In this document: in pieces, positions 32,772-42,793 of the stretch
Layout of the letters: every line of letters begins with the position of its first letter
Position numbering within the stretch: the first letter of the stretch is position 1
DNA from: Portulaca oleracea
Lineage: Eukaryota > Streptophyta > Magnoliopsida > Caryophyllales > Portulacaceae
Reading direction: 5' to 3'
Assembly (NCBI GenBank): GCA_029582165.1
Contig: CM055875.1
Location: 9,615,203 to 9,679,202 of the forward strand
DNA length: 64,000 bases
Program-made: the position numbers and the translations under genes
The notes under the pieces: generated by a model
Told to the model about the DNA's origin: nothing
Database searches by the model: none
What the model saw: only the letters and a program-made list of their open reading frames with translations

Positions 32772-35658
32772 TTCTCAACGTGAATTACAACGCTTGGAGC
32801 AACAAATTGATGATCTCACCAAACAAATGGAAGAATTTGGGATTCTTCAAAAGGGATCAAGAAGCGCTTGTTCACGTGACTACATCAACAAGCTTGAAAG
32901 AATAAAGCAAGGGAGCAAGGATGTGGTCGAATATACAATAGAATTCAGGCGGCTATTATGGAAATACGCTCTTGAGGAGGATGATCAACGAGTTGTGGCA
33001 TGTTACTTCCTTGGTCTTAATGATTACATTCGACGTGTTGTTGTAAATCAACCTTTCACAAACTTGGAAGAGTTAAGTTCTTTAGCTCTTGATGTTGAAC
33101 TTCAAGTAAAGAGTAAAGAACTCTTGGACAAAACCCGTACACACACACAAACTCCACAAAATCAGCCCCCATCCCACCTCACACCTACTATCCAAAGCCC
33201 CTCAAAACAGCCCATAAACCTCCCCATTCCCATTATCCAAGACGAGGAAATCATTGACCAAAGTACAAGTCTATCTTGTCAATGTTTTGATCATGTTGTA
33301 AGTGCATCCTATGAGCAACTAGAATTTGAAAGTGAATCATTTGATGTATTTGACGTGTATGAGGATGCTCATGAAGTGTGTGATAACCTTGGCATGAATG
33401 AGGAAGCTAATGTAGTTTGTAGCATGCCTAAAGAAGAGTTTAAGGTGTATGACAATCCCTTGTATGAGGAGAATAATGATGAGTTTCGAGTATATGTCAA
33501 CCCATTGTATGAGGAGGAAGGCGTGAATGAAGAAGAGCAACGTGATAAGATGTGTTCATTGTTCCAAGAAGGAGAAAGTAGTGCCATCTATGAGGATCTT
33601 GACGCTAGCATTGGCATTGATAAGGACCATGGCAATGATATTGGCCTTACTACAACAAGGGTCCAAACATTGCAAATAGAGAGCTATTCACACGGTCAAT
33701 CACTTCATGACAAGGACATTCATTTTGATCCAAGAAGTTTAGTAAGTCTTTGTTTTTACAATATTTGCAAAGATTCATTGTATTGTAATATTACTTCTAT
33801 GGATTCTTGTAATACTTTGTTGGAAGAAACAAAGTTGTATGATAGGAGTATCAAGCTCCAAGAGGCGTCCTTATTACCACCTTGTGTTTCACGGCTCAAG
33901 GAGGGTCAAAGCATTCTTATGACACTTATGGAGAATAAGTATCATGAATTCGAAGAACCAAGGAGTCTCATTCTTACATCAATGGAGGTTGGAAACCGTG
34001 AGCCTATAAAAGATCAAGATCCTATGCCACCACTTGTTCTCATTTGTGAATATTTGGATGAAAGACAAGCACCATCGACGAGTGACCTCTCTCACTTATC
34101 TCTTTGGGATCAAACTCAATTCGTGGATAACTATATCAACGGTTTTGGTTCTCATAGTATACAACATATTTTGAAAGAGTATGTACCATTGCAATGTAAA
34201 GAGATTGTATTTGTATACTTTGATAACATTTTTGTATGTAGTAGAGGTAGAAAGGAGCATGTAAATCCTTTGGAGTTAGTCTTGATCATGACGAAGCATG
34301 AGAAGCCACAAGGAGAATTGGAGAAGTACTTGGAGAATTGTCCTTACCTCTCGTCCAAGAATGAGCTATCTCAACATATCTCATCAAATGGAGTAATTCA
34401 AGTGGACAAAAGGAAGAAAGGAACTATTCAAGAAGGATCCATACTTGCATCTATACTTTAGGTACTATGTCTCTTAAAGGATGCTAAAGATCATCATATT
34501 CTTTTATTTCCTATTCTCGCATCATATTTGTTCATTACAAATGGAGTTGAGAAAGGTGAAGTCCTATCTCAAGGAAGTTGTCCCATGGATTATTTTGGTG
34601 ATATACTAATTGGAGAAAAGGAGAAGCTTCATGCTTATGGCTTTGCATTCATACTTGTTGTTATCATGAGGATATTTGAGCAAAAGGATTATTATCATGG
34701 AGGATTCATCCTTAAGCTTTGTGATTCTTACAAAGTATTGGAGTATGCTTCAAATGATAAAGAGATCAAGCCATCATTACATTTTGAGATGAAGTACTTG
34801 ATTCGTTCATCAAAATCAAGTCACTTGGAGGAAGCAAGTCCTTTGACTAAAGGAAGTTTTCTAACGAGGAGATACATGTTTGATTCAAAATTACTCGAGC
34901 TTGGATATATCAAGGAGTTATATGAAGATGATGATGATTTTAAAGAAGTATTCAAGGTATGTGAGAAGCATCATCAACAACCCTTTCATATTACTCATGG
35001 ATTTCTTTTCAAAGGGAATCAATTGTGTATTACAAGGAGTGGAATTCGTGACTTCTTAATCATGGAAGTACATGGAAGTTCTTTTGATCATTTGGGTCTT
35101 CTCAATACGTATTACAAGATGAAGGAGTATTATTTCTGGCCTAGCATGATCGTTGACATAGAGCAAACGTTACAATGTTGTGATATTTGCAATCCTTCTA
35201 TACTATATGGAGATGAAAGCTTGAATTCTAAGGTTGAAGTACCATGGATTCAAGGAAGTCTTACTATTGTCTTCATCATGAGTTACAAGCTTGTGAATCT
35301 ATACTTTGAAGTTGAGAAGTTATATGAGGTTTCTACATTCTCTATGAAGAAACAAGATTTGAAGTTCCATGATGTCATTGGATTAGTCATGAGAAAATTT
35401 GGAAGAAAGTGGAAGTTCAAGTCAAGCATCAAAGGAATCTATGATGATTTCAAAGCGTTTAAGAAGAGAGTTTCTAGTCTCTTCAAGAAACGTAAGAGGA
35501 AGATGCAAGTTGACGGGAACAACACTTTTGGGAAGACATCTTATAAGAAGAAGTGCTATGTAACAGTTTGGAAGAAGTTTTGTCTAAGTTTGAGGACAAA
35601 CTTTTTCAACCGGGGGAGAATGATGTATATTTGCCTAGCTATATACATCAAGGTCTAG
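32772..35658 (+). pseudogene. B1 polyprotein, main part: degraded gag-pol with a single nonsense change
   Basis: This is the best-preserved noa reading frame. After the E insertion it runs 563 codons to a TAG at 34459 (GAG in E and F), then stays open to 35658, 38 bp into the 3' LTR; total length would be about 970 codons. Order: coiled-coil-like start (QRELQRLEQQIDDLTKQMEEF), reduced gag core, Pro spacer, two NPLYEE repeats near 33450-33500, protease relic LFQEGESSA without Asp, an RT relic with VYFDNIFVCSRGRKEH near 34210, integrase N-terminal relic (KGNQLCITRSGIRDF, EYYFWPSMI, CCDICN), no D,D,E core, basic IKGIYDDFKAFKKR. A lesion-free span this long with all three enzyme sites lost suggests the frame was kept for a non-enzymatic role until recently (inference). 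Confidence 0.85.
35610..35620 (+). promoter_or_regulatory. B1 polypurine tract
   Basis: CCGGGGGAGAA beside the 3' LTR, inside the coding frame (FNRGRMMY). Confidence 0.87.
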
Positions 35659-36715
35659 CTACAAGGACCTTAATCTAGTTTGAAGCTACAAATGTCGTCT
35701 TGGGTTTATCAAGGTAGAAGGTGTAAAGGACCTTGAAGGTACTCTAAGCTTAAGTCCTCACACTTCTAAGCTTATATGGAGTTACTCTCACATTTGGAGG
35801 ACATGATTGAGCTTAAATCATTCTCAAGTCCTTATTGAAAAGTCATCTCTCGCGGCAGCAAAAGACTCCATCAAGTACAGTTCGATATTTTGCTCTATAA
35901 TTCTGGATCCATACGTCTATTGAGGAAATCATCATAAGACAGATTGGAGATCTTCCAATAAGCTTTCCAATGGTTTTTGAATCATTGAAAACGGACAAGT
36001 ATTGAAGGAGTTATAGCAATTTCTTTCTAGAGTTGTATTTTAGAGTTTATGATGTCATAAATTTGGATATATGATGTAATAGTTGATTCTTGGTTTCTTG
36101 AACCCTAGGTACACGTCCAAGGGGTCCTAGAGTAGTATAAATAGATCCCCTAGGGTGCCATTGTATTCATTCATTCATTAAATTATATATCAAATACAAT
36201 CAAACACATGATGTGTTGTTCTCTCTAGCTTTGTGCTAGTTTCCCTTCGTTTCTCTTGAGGGAGATCGAAACTATCCACTTCTTCTATCCAAGGTTGGCG
36301 TCCTTGGTGGTGATAGGAAGGATTTGAAGCATTCTTGAAGGTGGTGTGGCTGTATCCTCCAAGATTCTTCAAAGAGCCATTATCATTCTATCATTCTAGT
36401 GAGTTTCGTTTGATTCATTAGAATTCTTTCAATTGCATTTTCATTGTTTTTATCTTTCATTTACACATCTAAAGTGCTAAATCATAAGATAGATTCATCA
36501 ATCCATTCGTTTTCAACATTCCTACATTCGTTCATCCATTCGTTCATCATTTCCATTCATTTGGTAACCATCTTTCATAGTTCTTTCCATCTTTTTCATC
36601 CATTTCTATTCCATTTTTGGTTCTTTGGAACTTTGAGAAGGGAGATTCCTATCTTCGTTTTTAAAGATCCTTAGATTGTGTGTAATGTGATCAACCCTTG
36701 GTCCATTATGCATCA
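35621..36715 (+). repeat. B1 3' LTR
   Basis: 1095 bp, TGATGTATAT to TATGCATCA. TATA box near 36136. It differs from the 5' LTR at many positions, clearly more than the LTR pairs of E or F. Confidence 0.9.
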
Positions 36716-36716
36716 A

Positions 36717-37062
36717 TGATGCATATCATACTTCTATACATCAAGAGGAAGCTCTTAATGACATCACAAACCTACTACAACTTGTTTCAAGTGGTTTCTC
36801 ACATGACATCATGGGTATCTCCTACACTAAGAGATTTTTGAGCTCCTTATCTCAAGAGTCTTGAAGTTCTCATTCAGCTATATGATAGAGCTATTCCTTA
36901 TGTACATTTTGGCTTTTGAATCTTTAGTATTGGAGTTGTATTTTAGGAGATATTGTATTTTCTTTAAAGTGATGTAATATGTGAGTAGGATGATGTAAGC
37001 CCTAAAGGGGCCTTTTCTTGGTGGGAGGTGACGCCTAAAGGGAGGGAATCTACTATAAATAC
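36717..37062 (+). repeat. Truncated A-type LTR, divergent subtype, cut by D
   Basis: It starts TGATGCATATCATACTTC one base after B1. Its first 147 bp still read as the A-type polyprotein tail (HQEEALNDITNLLQLVSSG ... FLSSLSQES, then stop), followed by TTGAAGTTCTCATTCAGC as in A-alpha. It reaches a TATA-like CTATAAATAC at 37052-37061, where D is inserted (left flank AATAC). The remainder lies beyond D and outside the window. Confidence 0.85.
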
Positions 37063-37426
37063 TGATGCATAATGGGACCAAGGAATGATCTCATTACACA
37101 ATATCTAAGGATCTTTAAAAACGAAGATAGGAATCTCCTTTCTCAAAGTTCCAAAGAACCAAAAATGGAATAGAAATGGATGAAAAGGATGAAAAGAACT
37201 ATGAAAGATGATTACCAAATGAATAGAAAAGATGAACGATGAACGAATGAAGCGTTTGAATGGAAGCACGTTTGTTGAAGCTTGGACGTGATGATGAAGA
37301 ACAAATGCTTCTTGTTGAATACTTGATGAATTCTTGTTGAATTCTTGATGAATAACACGAAATAGACGATAAATGAATGAATGAACGATGGATAGATGAT
37401 GGCTTTTGAAGACTCTTGGAAGGATA
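37063..37426 (-). repeat. D 3' LTR, first piece
   Basis: It matches 63640-64000 closely, apart from a ~17-bp block near 63818 missing here. GGATA at 37422-37426 is duplicated at 38072-38076. Confidence 0.9.
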
Positions 37427-38071
37427 TGATGCATAATGGATCACAAGACAACCAAAATGCCAAGAAAGAACACGGATCAAAAACACAAGTAAGAACTTGC
37501 AAGAGATGAATCAGATAAGGACCTTTACAACGAACTGAACAGCGGAAACTTTGATAGAATTGAGCTACGAAACTCCTCGGATTGATACAGCCACACCACA
37601 ATCTTCAAGAGCTCCTACTCCTCCTTTACACCACCCAAGAATGCTCAATCTTGGATTAGAAGAGAAGATTTCACACGAAAAACCCAAAGGCAATTCGTTT
37701 TCTAGCCAAAACTAGAGAGAAAACAACACATTGTGTTTGTATTTGATTTATTGAATGAATATGAGATAATTGTCTTTACAAGAGACCCAAGAGGTCTATT
37801 TATAGGAATAGGAAAAACCCCTCCCTAGAAGCGTCACCTCAGCAAGGCCGCGTTACCCCGACAAGGCCCTTTAGGCGATACTACCCGACAAGGCCCTTTA
37901 CAAAACACTTACAACAAAGGCCCTTTATTATAACAAAGACTCTTGAGATAAAGAGCTCAAAAGTCCCTTAGCTTTGGAGATATTCACGATGTAACCACTT
38001 GAAACAATCAGAGTGCATCGGTAAGGTCCTTTAGTGCTTCCTCCTGATGCATAGAAGTATGATATGCATCA
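37427..38071 (-). repeat. Solo A LTR (remnant of insertion 'X')
   Basis: 645 bp, TGATGCATAATGG to ATATGCATCA, flanked by GGATA. It shares diagnostic bases with the right-hand LTRs of array units 2-4: AACTTTGATAGAATTG, GATACAGCCACACC, and GAATGAATATGAGATAATTG. Confidence 0.92.
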
Positions 38072-38165
38072 GGATATAGCCACACCACCTTCAAGAGACC
38101 TTCAATTCCTTCCTTTCACCACTAAGGATGCCAACCTTAGCTAGAAGAAGGGGATGATTCGAATC
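38072..38165 (-). repeat. D LTR 94-bp piece, copy 1
   Basis: It begins with GGATA (target site of X) and ends with GAATC (target site of Y). It is the unique stretch of D between two A insertions, repeated four more times in the array. Confidence 0.92.
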
Positions 38166-38812
38166 TGATGCATAATGGATCACAAGACAACCAAAATGCC
38201 ATGAAAGAACACGGATCAAAAACACAAGTAAGAACTTGCAAGAGATGAATCAGATAAGGACCTTTACAACGAACTGAACAGCGGAAACTTGATAGAATTG
38301 AGCTACGAAACTCCTTTGATTGATACAGACACACCACAATCGTCAAGAGCTCTTACTCCTCCTTTACACCACCCAAGAATGCTCAATCTTGGATTAGAAG
38401 AGAAGATTTCACACGAAAAACCCAAAGGCAATTCGTTTTCTAGCCAAAACTAGAGAGAAAACAACACATTGTGTTTGTATTTGATTTATTGAATATGAGA
38501 TAATATGTCTTTACAAGAGACCCAAGAGGTCCATTTATAGGAATAGGAATAGAAAAACCCCTCCCTAAAAACGTCACCCCAGCAAGGCCGCGTCACTCTG
38601 ACAAGGCCCTTTAGGCGACACTACCCGACAAGGCCCTTTACAAAACACTTACAACAAAGGCCCTTTATTACAACAAAGACTCTTGAGATAAAGAGCTCAA
38701 AAGTCCCTTAGCTTTGGAGATATTCACGATGTAACCACTCGAAACAATCTGTAGCAGACTGGTAAGGTCCTTTAGTGCTTCCTCCTGATGCATAGAAGTA
38801 TGATATGCATCA
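38166..38812 (-). repeat. Array unit 1, 3' LTR (Y subtype)
   Basis: 647 bp with AACTTGATAGAATTG, TTGATTGATACAGACACACC and TTGAATATGAGATAATATG. The TATA box (minus strand) is near 38535. Confidence 0.92.
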
Positions 38813-41587
38813 TTCTCCCTTTCTTGAAAAGAGTTTGCCCTCAAACTTGGAATTTCTTCATCTTCATTATAATAAGGCTTAAGATCACACACATTGAAAG
38901 TACAACTTCCTTCATACTCATCTTCCATCTTCAAACGATAAGCGTTATCACGAAGTCTTTCTAAGACCTCATAAGGACCTTCACCTCTCGGTTTCAATTT
39001 CCCTTTTCTCTTACTTGGAAATCTGTCTTTCTTCAAGTGTAACCACACTAAATCTCCAGGCTTGAATATAACTTTCTTCCACTTTTGATTCACTTTCTCT
39101 TCAACCTTTTGAGTATATCTCTTAATCTTCTCACGAACTTCCTCATGTAACTTCTTAATCTCCTCTACTCTTTTACTTGCTTCAAAGCTAAACTTCGTAG
39201 ATGTAGAGATAGGAGATAAATCCATGGGTTTAAGAGGATTTCTTCCATAGACAACTTCAAATGGAGATAACTTTGTAGCACGATTAGGACTTCTATTATA
39301 TGCAAACTCAGCAATGCCTAACAAAGTATCCCAACTCTTCTTTTCTTTATTCACCAATGTCCTCAACAAAGCTCCCAAAGTTCGATTGACTACCTCCGTT
39401 TGTCCATCCGTTTGTGGATGACAAGCCGTGCTAAACTTGAGCTTTGTTCCCATTTTCTTCCAAAGAGTAACCCAAAAATGACTTAGAAACTTAGAGTCTC
39501 TATCACTCACCATAGTCTTGGGTATGCCATGCAACTTCACAATTTCATCAAAATATAAAGTAGCAACTTTCGTAGCATCATATGTAGTGTTGCAAGGTAC
39601 AAAATGAGCCATCTTTGAAAATCGATCTACAACCACCATAATAGAATCTTTACCTCTTTGAGTTCGAGGTAGACCCACAATGAAGTCTAAACTCACATCT
39701 TCCCAAGGGTGATATGGAATAGGTAGCGGTGTATATAAGCCTTGTGGTAACACATGTGACTTGGCAAGGTTGCAAGTACCACATCTCTTAACAATATGCT
39801 CAATATCCTTCACAATGGTAGGCCAGAAGTAATATTCTCTCAACATCAAATAAGTCTTCTCTATACCAAAATGTCCTGCCAAGGCACCTTCATGGGCTTC
39901 TTGAATCAACAATTCGCGCAATGAGGTCCTTGGTATACATAATTGATTTCCTTTGAATAACAAACCATCTTCGATATGAAACATTTCATGAGGATGTTTC
40001 TTTGCCAGCTCATATACTTCTTTGAAATCTTGATCATCTTGATATAAATCCTTAATATGTTCAAATCCAGCAACGTTAGAATCAAGAACATATGTAAGTA
40101 AGTACCTTCTCGATAGAGCATCGGCGCCCTTATTCAAATGCCCGGCCTTATGCTTGATCACAAACTGAAAAGCTTGCATAAATTCAACCCATTTTGCATG
40201 TCGTGGGTTAAGCTTGTGTTGGCCTTGGATAAACTTGAGGGCTTCATGATCACTATGTAGAATAAACTCTCCACTTAGTAGATAATGCCTCCAATGCTCA
40301 AGAGCTCTTATAATGGCATAGAACTCCTTGTCATATGTACTAAACTTCCTTTTGGCATCATTCAACTTCTCGCTAAAGTAGGCTATTGGCCTTCCCTCTT
40401 GTGTTAGTAAGGATACTATACCAACTCCTCTTGCATCCTATTCTACTTCAAAAACTTTGTCAAAGCATGGCAAGGCTAGAAGAGGTGCATTACACAACTT
40501 CTCTTTGATGCCTTCAAACGCCAATTGAGCGTTTTTATTCCATGTAAACTCCCTTTGCTTCAACAACTCAGTCATAGGAGCCAAAATAGTAGAGAAATTC
40601 TTGATAAACCTTCTATAAAATGAAGCTAATCCATGAAATGATCGTACCTCATGTATACTCGTTGGTGTTGGCCATTCTTGGATAGCTTTGACCTTTCCTT
40701 CGTCTACTTGAATCCCATTTTGAGAGCACATATCCAAGGAAGATGACCTTGGTTGAGAAGAATGAGCACTTCTCCAAGTTGGCGTAGAGCTTTTCTTTCT
40801 CCAAGATATACAAAACTAGCTCTAAATGCTTTACATGATCAATCTCACTTCTACTATATACAAGTATGTCATCAAAATATACAACAACACACTTTCCAAT
40901 CAAAGGTTTCAATACATGATTCATTAACCTCATGAAAGTAGAAGGAGCATTTGTTACACCAAAGGGCATTACTAACCATTCATATAAGCCTTCTTTGGTT
41001 TTGAAAGCCGTTTTCCATTCGTCTCCTTCACATATGCGGATTTGATGATATCCACTTTTCAAATCGATCTTTGAGAACACAACACTTCCATAGAGTTCAT
41101 CAAGGAGATCCTCCAAACGTGGAATGGGGAAACGATATTTGATGGTGATTTTGTTGATGGACCTACAATCCATGCACATACGTTGGGTACCATCTTTCTT
41201 TGGAACAAGTAGCACTGGGACGGCACATGGACTCATGCTTGGACGAATAAGGCCCTTTTGGAGTAGCTCATCAACTTGCCTTTGAACCTCATGGGATTCC
41301 TTGGGGTTCATTCGGTAGGCTTGCTTATTTGGTAATGTAGTTCCCGGAATGAGATCAATCTTGTGTTCAATGTCCCTTCTTGGTGGCAATCCGTGGGGCA
41401 TTTCTTTTGGAAACAAATGTCCAAACCTCCTCATCAAGGGTGAGAGCCGTGGATGATCTTTGGTTGGGGAAGCTTGTTCTTCTTGGATATTCGCCAATAT
41501 CAACTCTTTTCATAGAATTCATGTTGTTCCGCCTTTAGTAAAGATACAATGTTAGTCTCCCTTTCTTTCTCTTTTGTGGGTGGAGGC
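38668..41587 (-). pseudogene. Array unit 1 pol relic (RT, RNase H, integrase)
   Basis: Three open stretches remain. 41503-40649 covers the RT with [11 protein letters not shown]; 40737-40438 covers the RT thumb and connection; 40365-38668 covers RNase H and the whole integrase, with HHCC finger, SDRDSKF, TEVVNRT and the tail running into the LTR. Breaks are small indels near 40710 and 40415 and missing bases near 41508 (compare 45485-45495). Gag and protease are gone: at about 41587 the protease-RT linker is joined directly to the interior of an LTR. Confidence 0.88.
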
Positions 41588-42056
41588 AATCGTCAAGAGC
41601 TCTTACTCCTCCTTTACACCACCCAAGAATGCTCAATCTTGGATTAGAAGAGATTATTTCACACGAAAAACCCAAAGGCAATTCGTTTTCTAGCCAAAAC
41701 TAGAGAGAAAACAACACATTGTGTTTGTATTTGATTTATTGAATGAATATGAGATAATTGTCTTTACAAGAGACCCAAGAGGTCTATTTATAGGAATAGG
41801 AAAAACCCCTCCTGTAGCGTCACCTCAAGAAGGCCAAGCACTCGACAAGGCCCTTTAGGCGATACTACCCGACAAGGCCCTTTACAAAACACTTACAACA
41901 AAGGCCCTTTATTATAACAAAGACTCTTGAGATAAAGAGCTCAAAAGTCCCTTAGCTTTGGAGATATTCACGATGTAACCACTCGAAACAATCTGTAGCA
42001 GACTGGTAAGGTCCTTTAGTGCTTCCTCCTTATGCATAGAAGTATGATATGCATCA
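41588..42056 (-). repeat. Array unit 1, right-hand LTR, truncated
   Basis: It lacks the ~175 bp nearest the primer site, so the pol sequence joins the LTR interior at AATCGTCAAGAGC. It ends normally at ATATGCATCA. Confidence 0.88.
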
Positions 42057-42150
42057 GGATATAGCCACACCACCTTCAAGAGACCTTCAATTCCTTCCTT
42101 TCACCACTAAGGATGCCAACCTTAGCTAGAAGAAGGGGATGATTCGAATC
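42057..42150 (-). repeat. D LTR 94-bp piece, copy 2
   Basis: GGATATAGCC to TTCGAATC, effectively identical to copy 1. Confidence 0.92.
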
Positions 42151-42793
42151 TGATGCATAATGGATCACAAGACAACCAAAATGCCATGAAAGAACACGGA
42201 TCAAAAACACAAGTAAGAACTTGCAAGAGATGAATCAGATAAGGACCTTTACAACGAACTGAACAGCGGAAACTTGATAGAATTGAGCTACGAAACTCCT
42301 TTGATTGATACAGACACACCACAATCGTCAAGAGCTCTTACTCCTCCTTTACACCACCCAAGAATGCTCAATCTTGGATTAGAAGAGAAGATTTCACACG
42401 AAAAACCCAAAGGCAATTCGTTTTCTAGCCAAAACTAGAGAGAAAACAACACATTGTGTTTGTATTTGATTTATTGAATATGAGATAATATGTCTTTACA
42501 AGAGACCCAAGAGGTCTATTTATAGGAATAGGAATAGAAAAACCCCTCCCTAAAAACGTCACTCAAAGAAGGCGCACACTGACAAGGCCCTTTAGGTGAC
42601 ACTACCCGACAAGGCCCTTTACAAAACACTTACAACAAAGGCCCTTTATTACAACAAAGCATCTTGAGATAAAGAGCTCAAAAGTCCCTTAGCTTTGGAG
42701 ATATTCACGATGTAACCACTCGAAACAATCTGTAGCAGACTGGTAAGGTCCTTTAGTGCTTCCTCCTGATGCATAGAAGTATGATATGCATCA
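42151..42793 (-). repeat. Array unit 2, 3' LTR (Y subtype)
   Basis: 643 bp. The GC-rich patch next to the TATA box is rearranged (GTCACTCAAAGAAGGCGCAC near 42558) compared with unit 1. Confidence 0.92.

Larger units (their letters stand above)
1300..36715 (+). mobile_element. B1: non-autonomous CRM-like LTR retrotransposon, split by two nested insertions
   Basis: B1 consists of a 5' LTR (1300-1764 plus 8183-8811), a primer site at 8816, a leader, a reading frame (9092-9117 plus 32772-35658), a polypurine tract at 35610 and a 3' LTR (35621-36715). Element G sits in the 5' LTR and element E sits eight codons into the reading frame; both have perfect target duplications, so B1 is older than both. 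B1 itself has no matching duplication (ACCTT on the left, ATGAT on the right). Its 5' LTR resembles the LTRs of G more than its own 3' LTR. It may therefore be an inter-element recombinant rather than one clean insertion. Confidence 0.85.

Noticed and set aside
34190..34260. The noa VYFDNIF region as an active reverse transcriptase
   Set aside because: The second Asp of the YxDD box is Asn in all four noa copies and the rest of the palm is missing or unrecognisable.
38600..38680. AAAGGGCCTT-type repeats in the A LTR as a CRISPR-like or satellite array
   Set aside because: Only three or four imperfect, closely spaced units inside the promoter part of each LTR; no spacer structure and no expansion.
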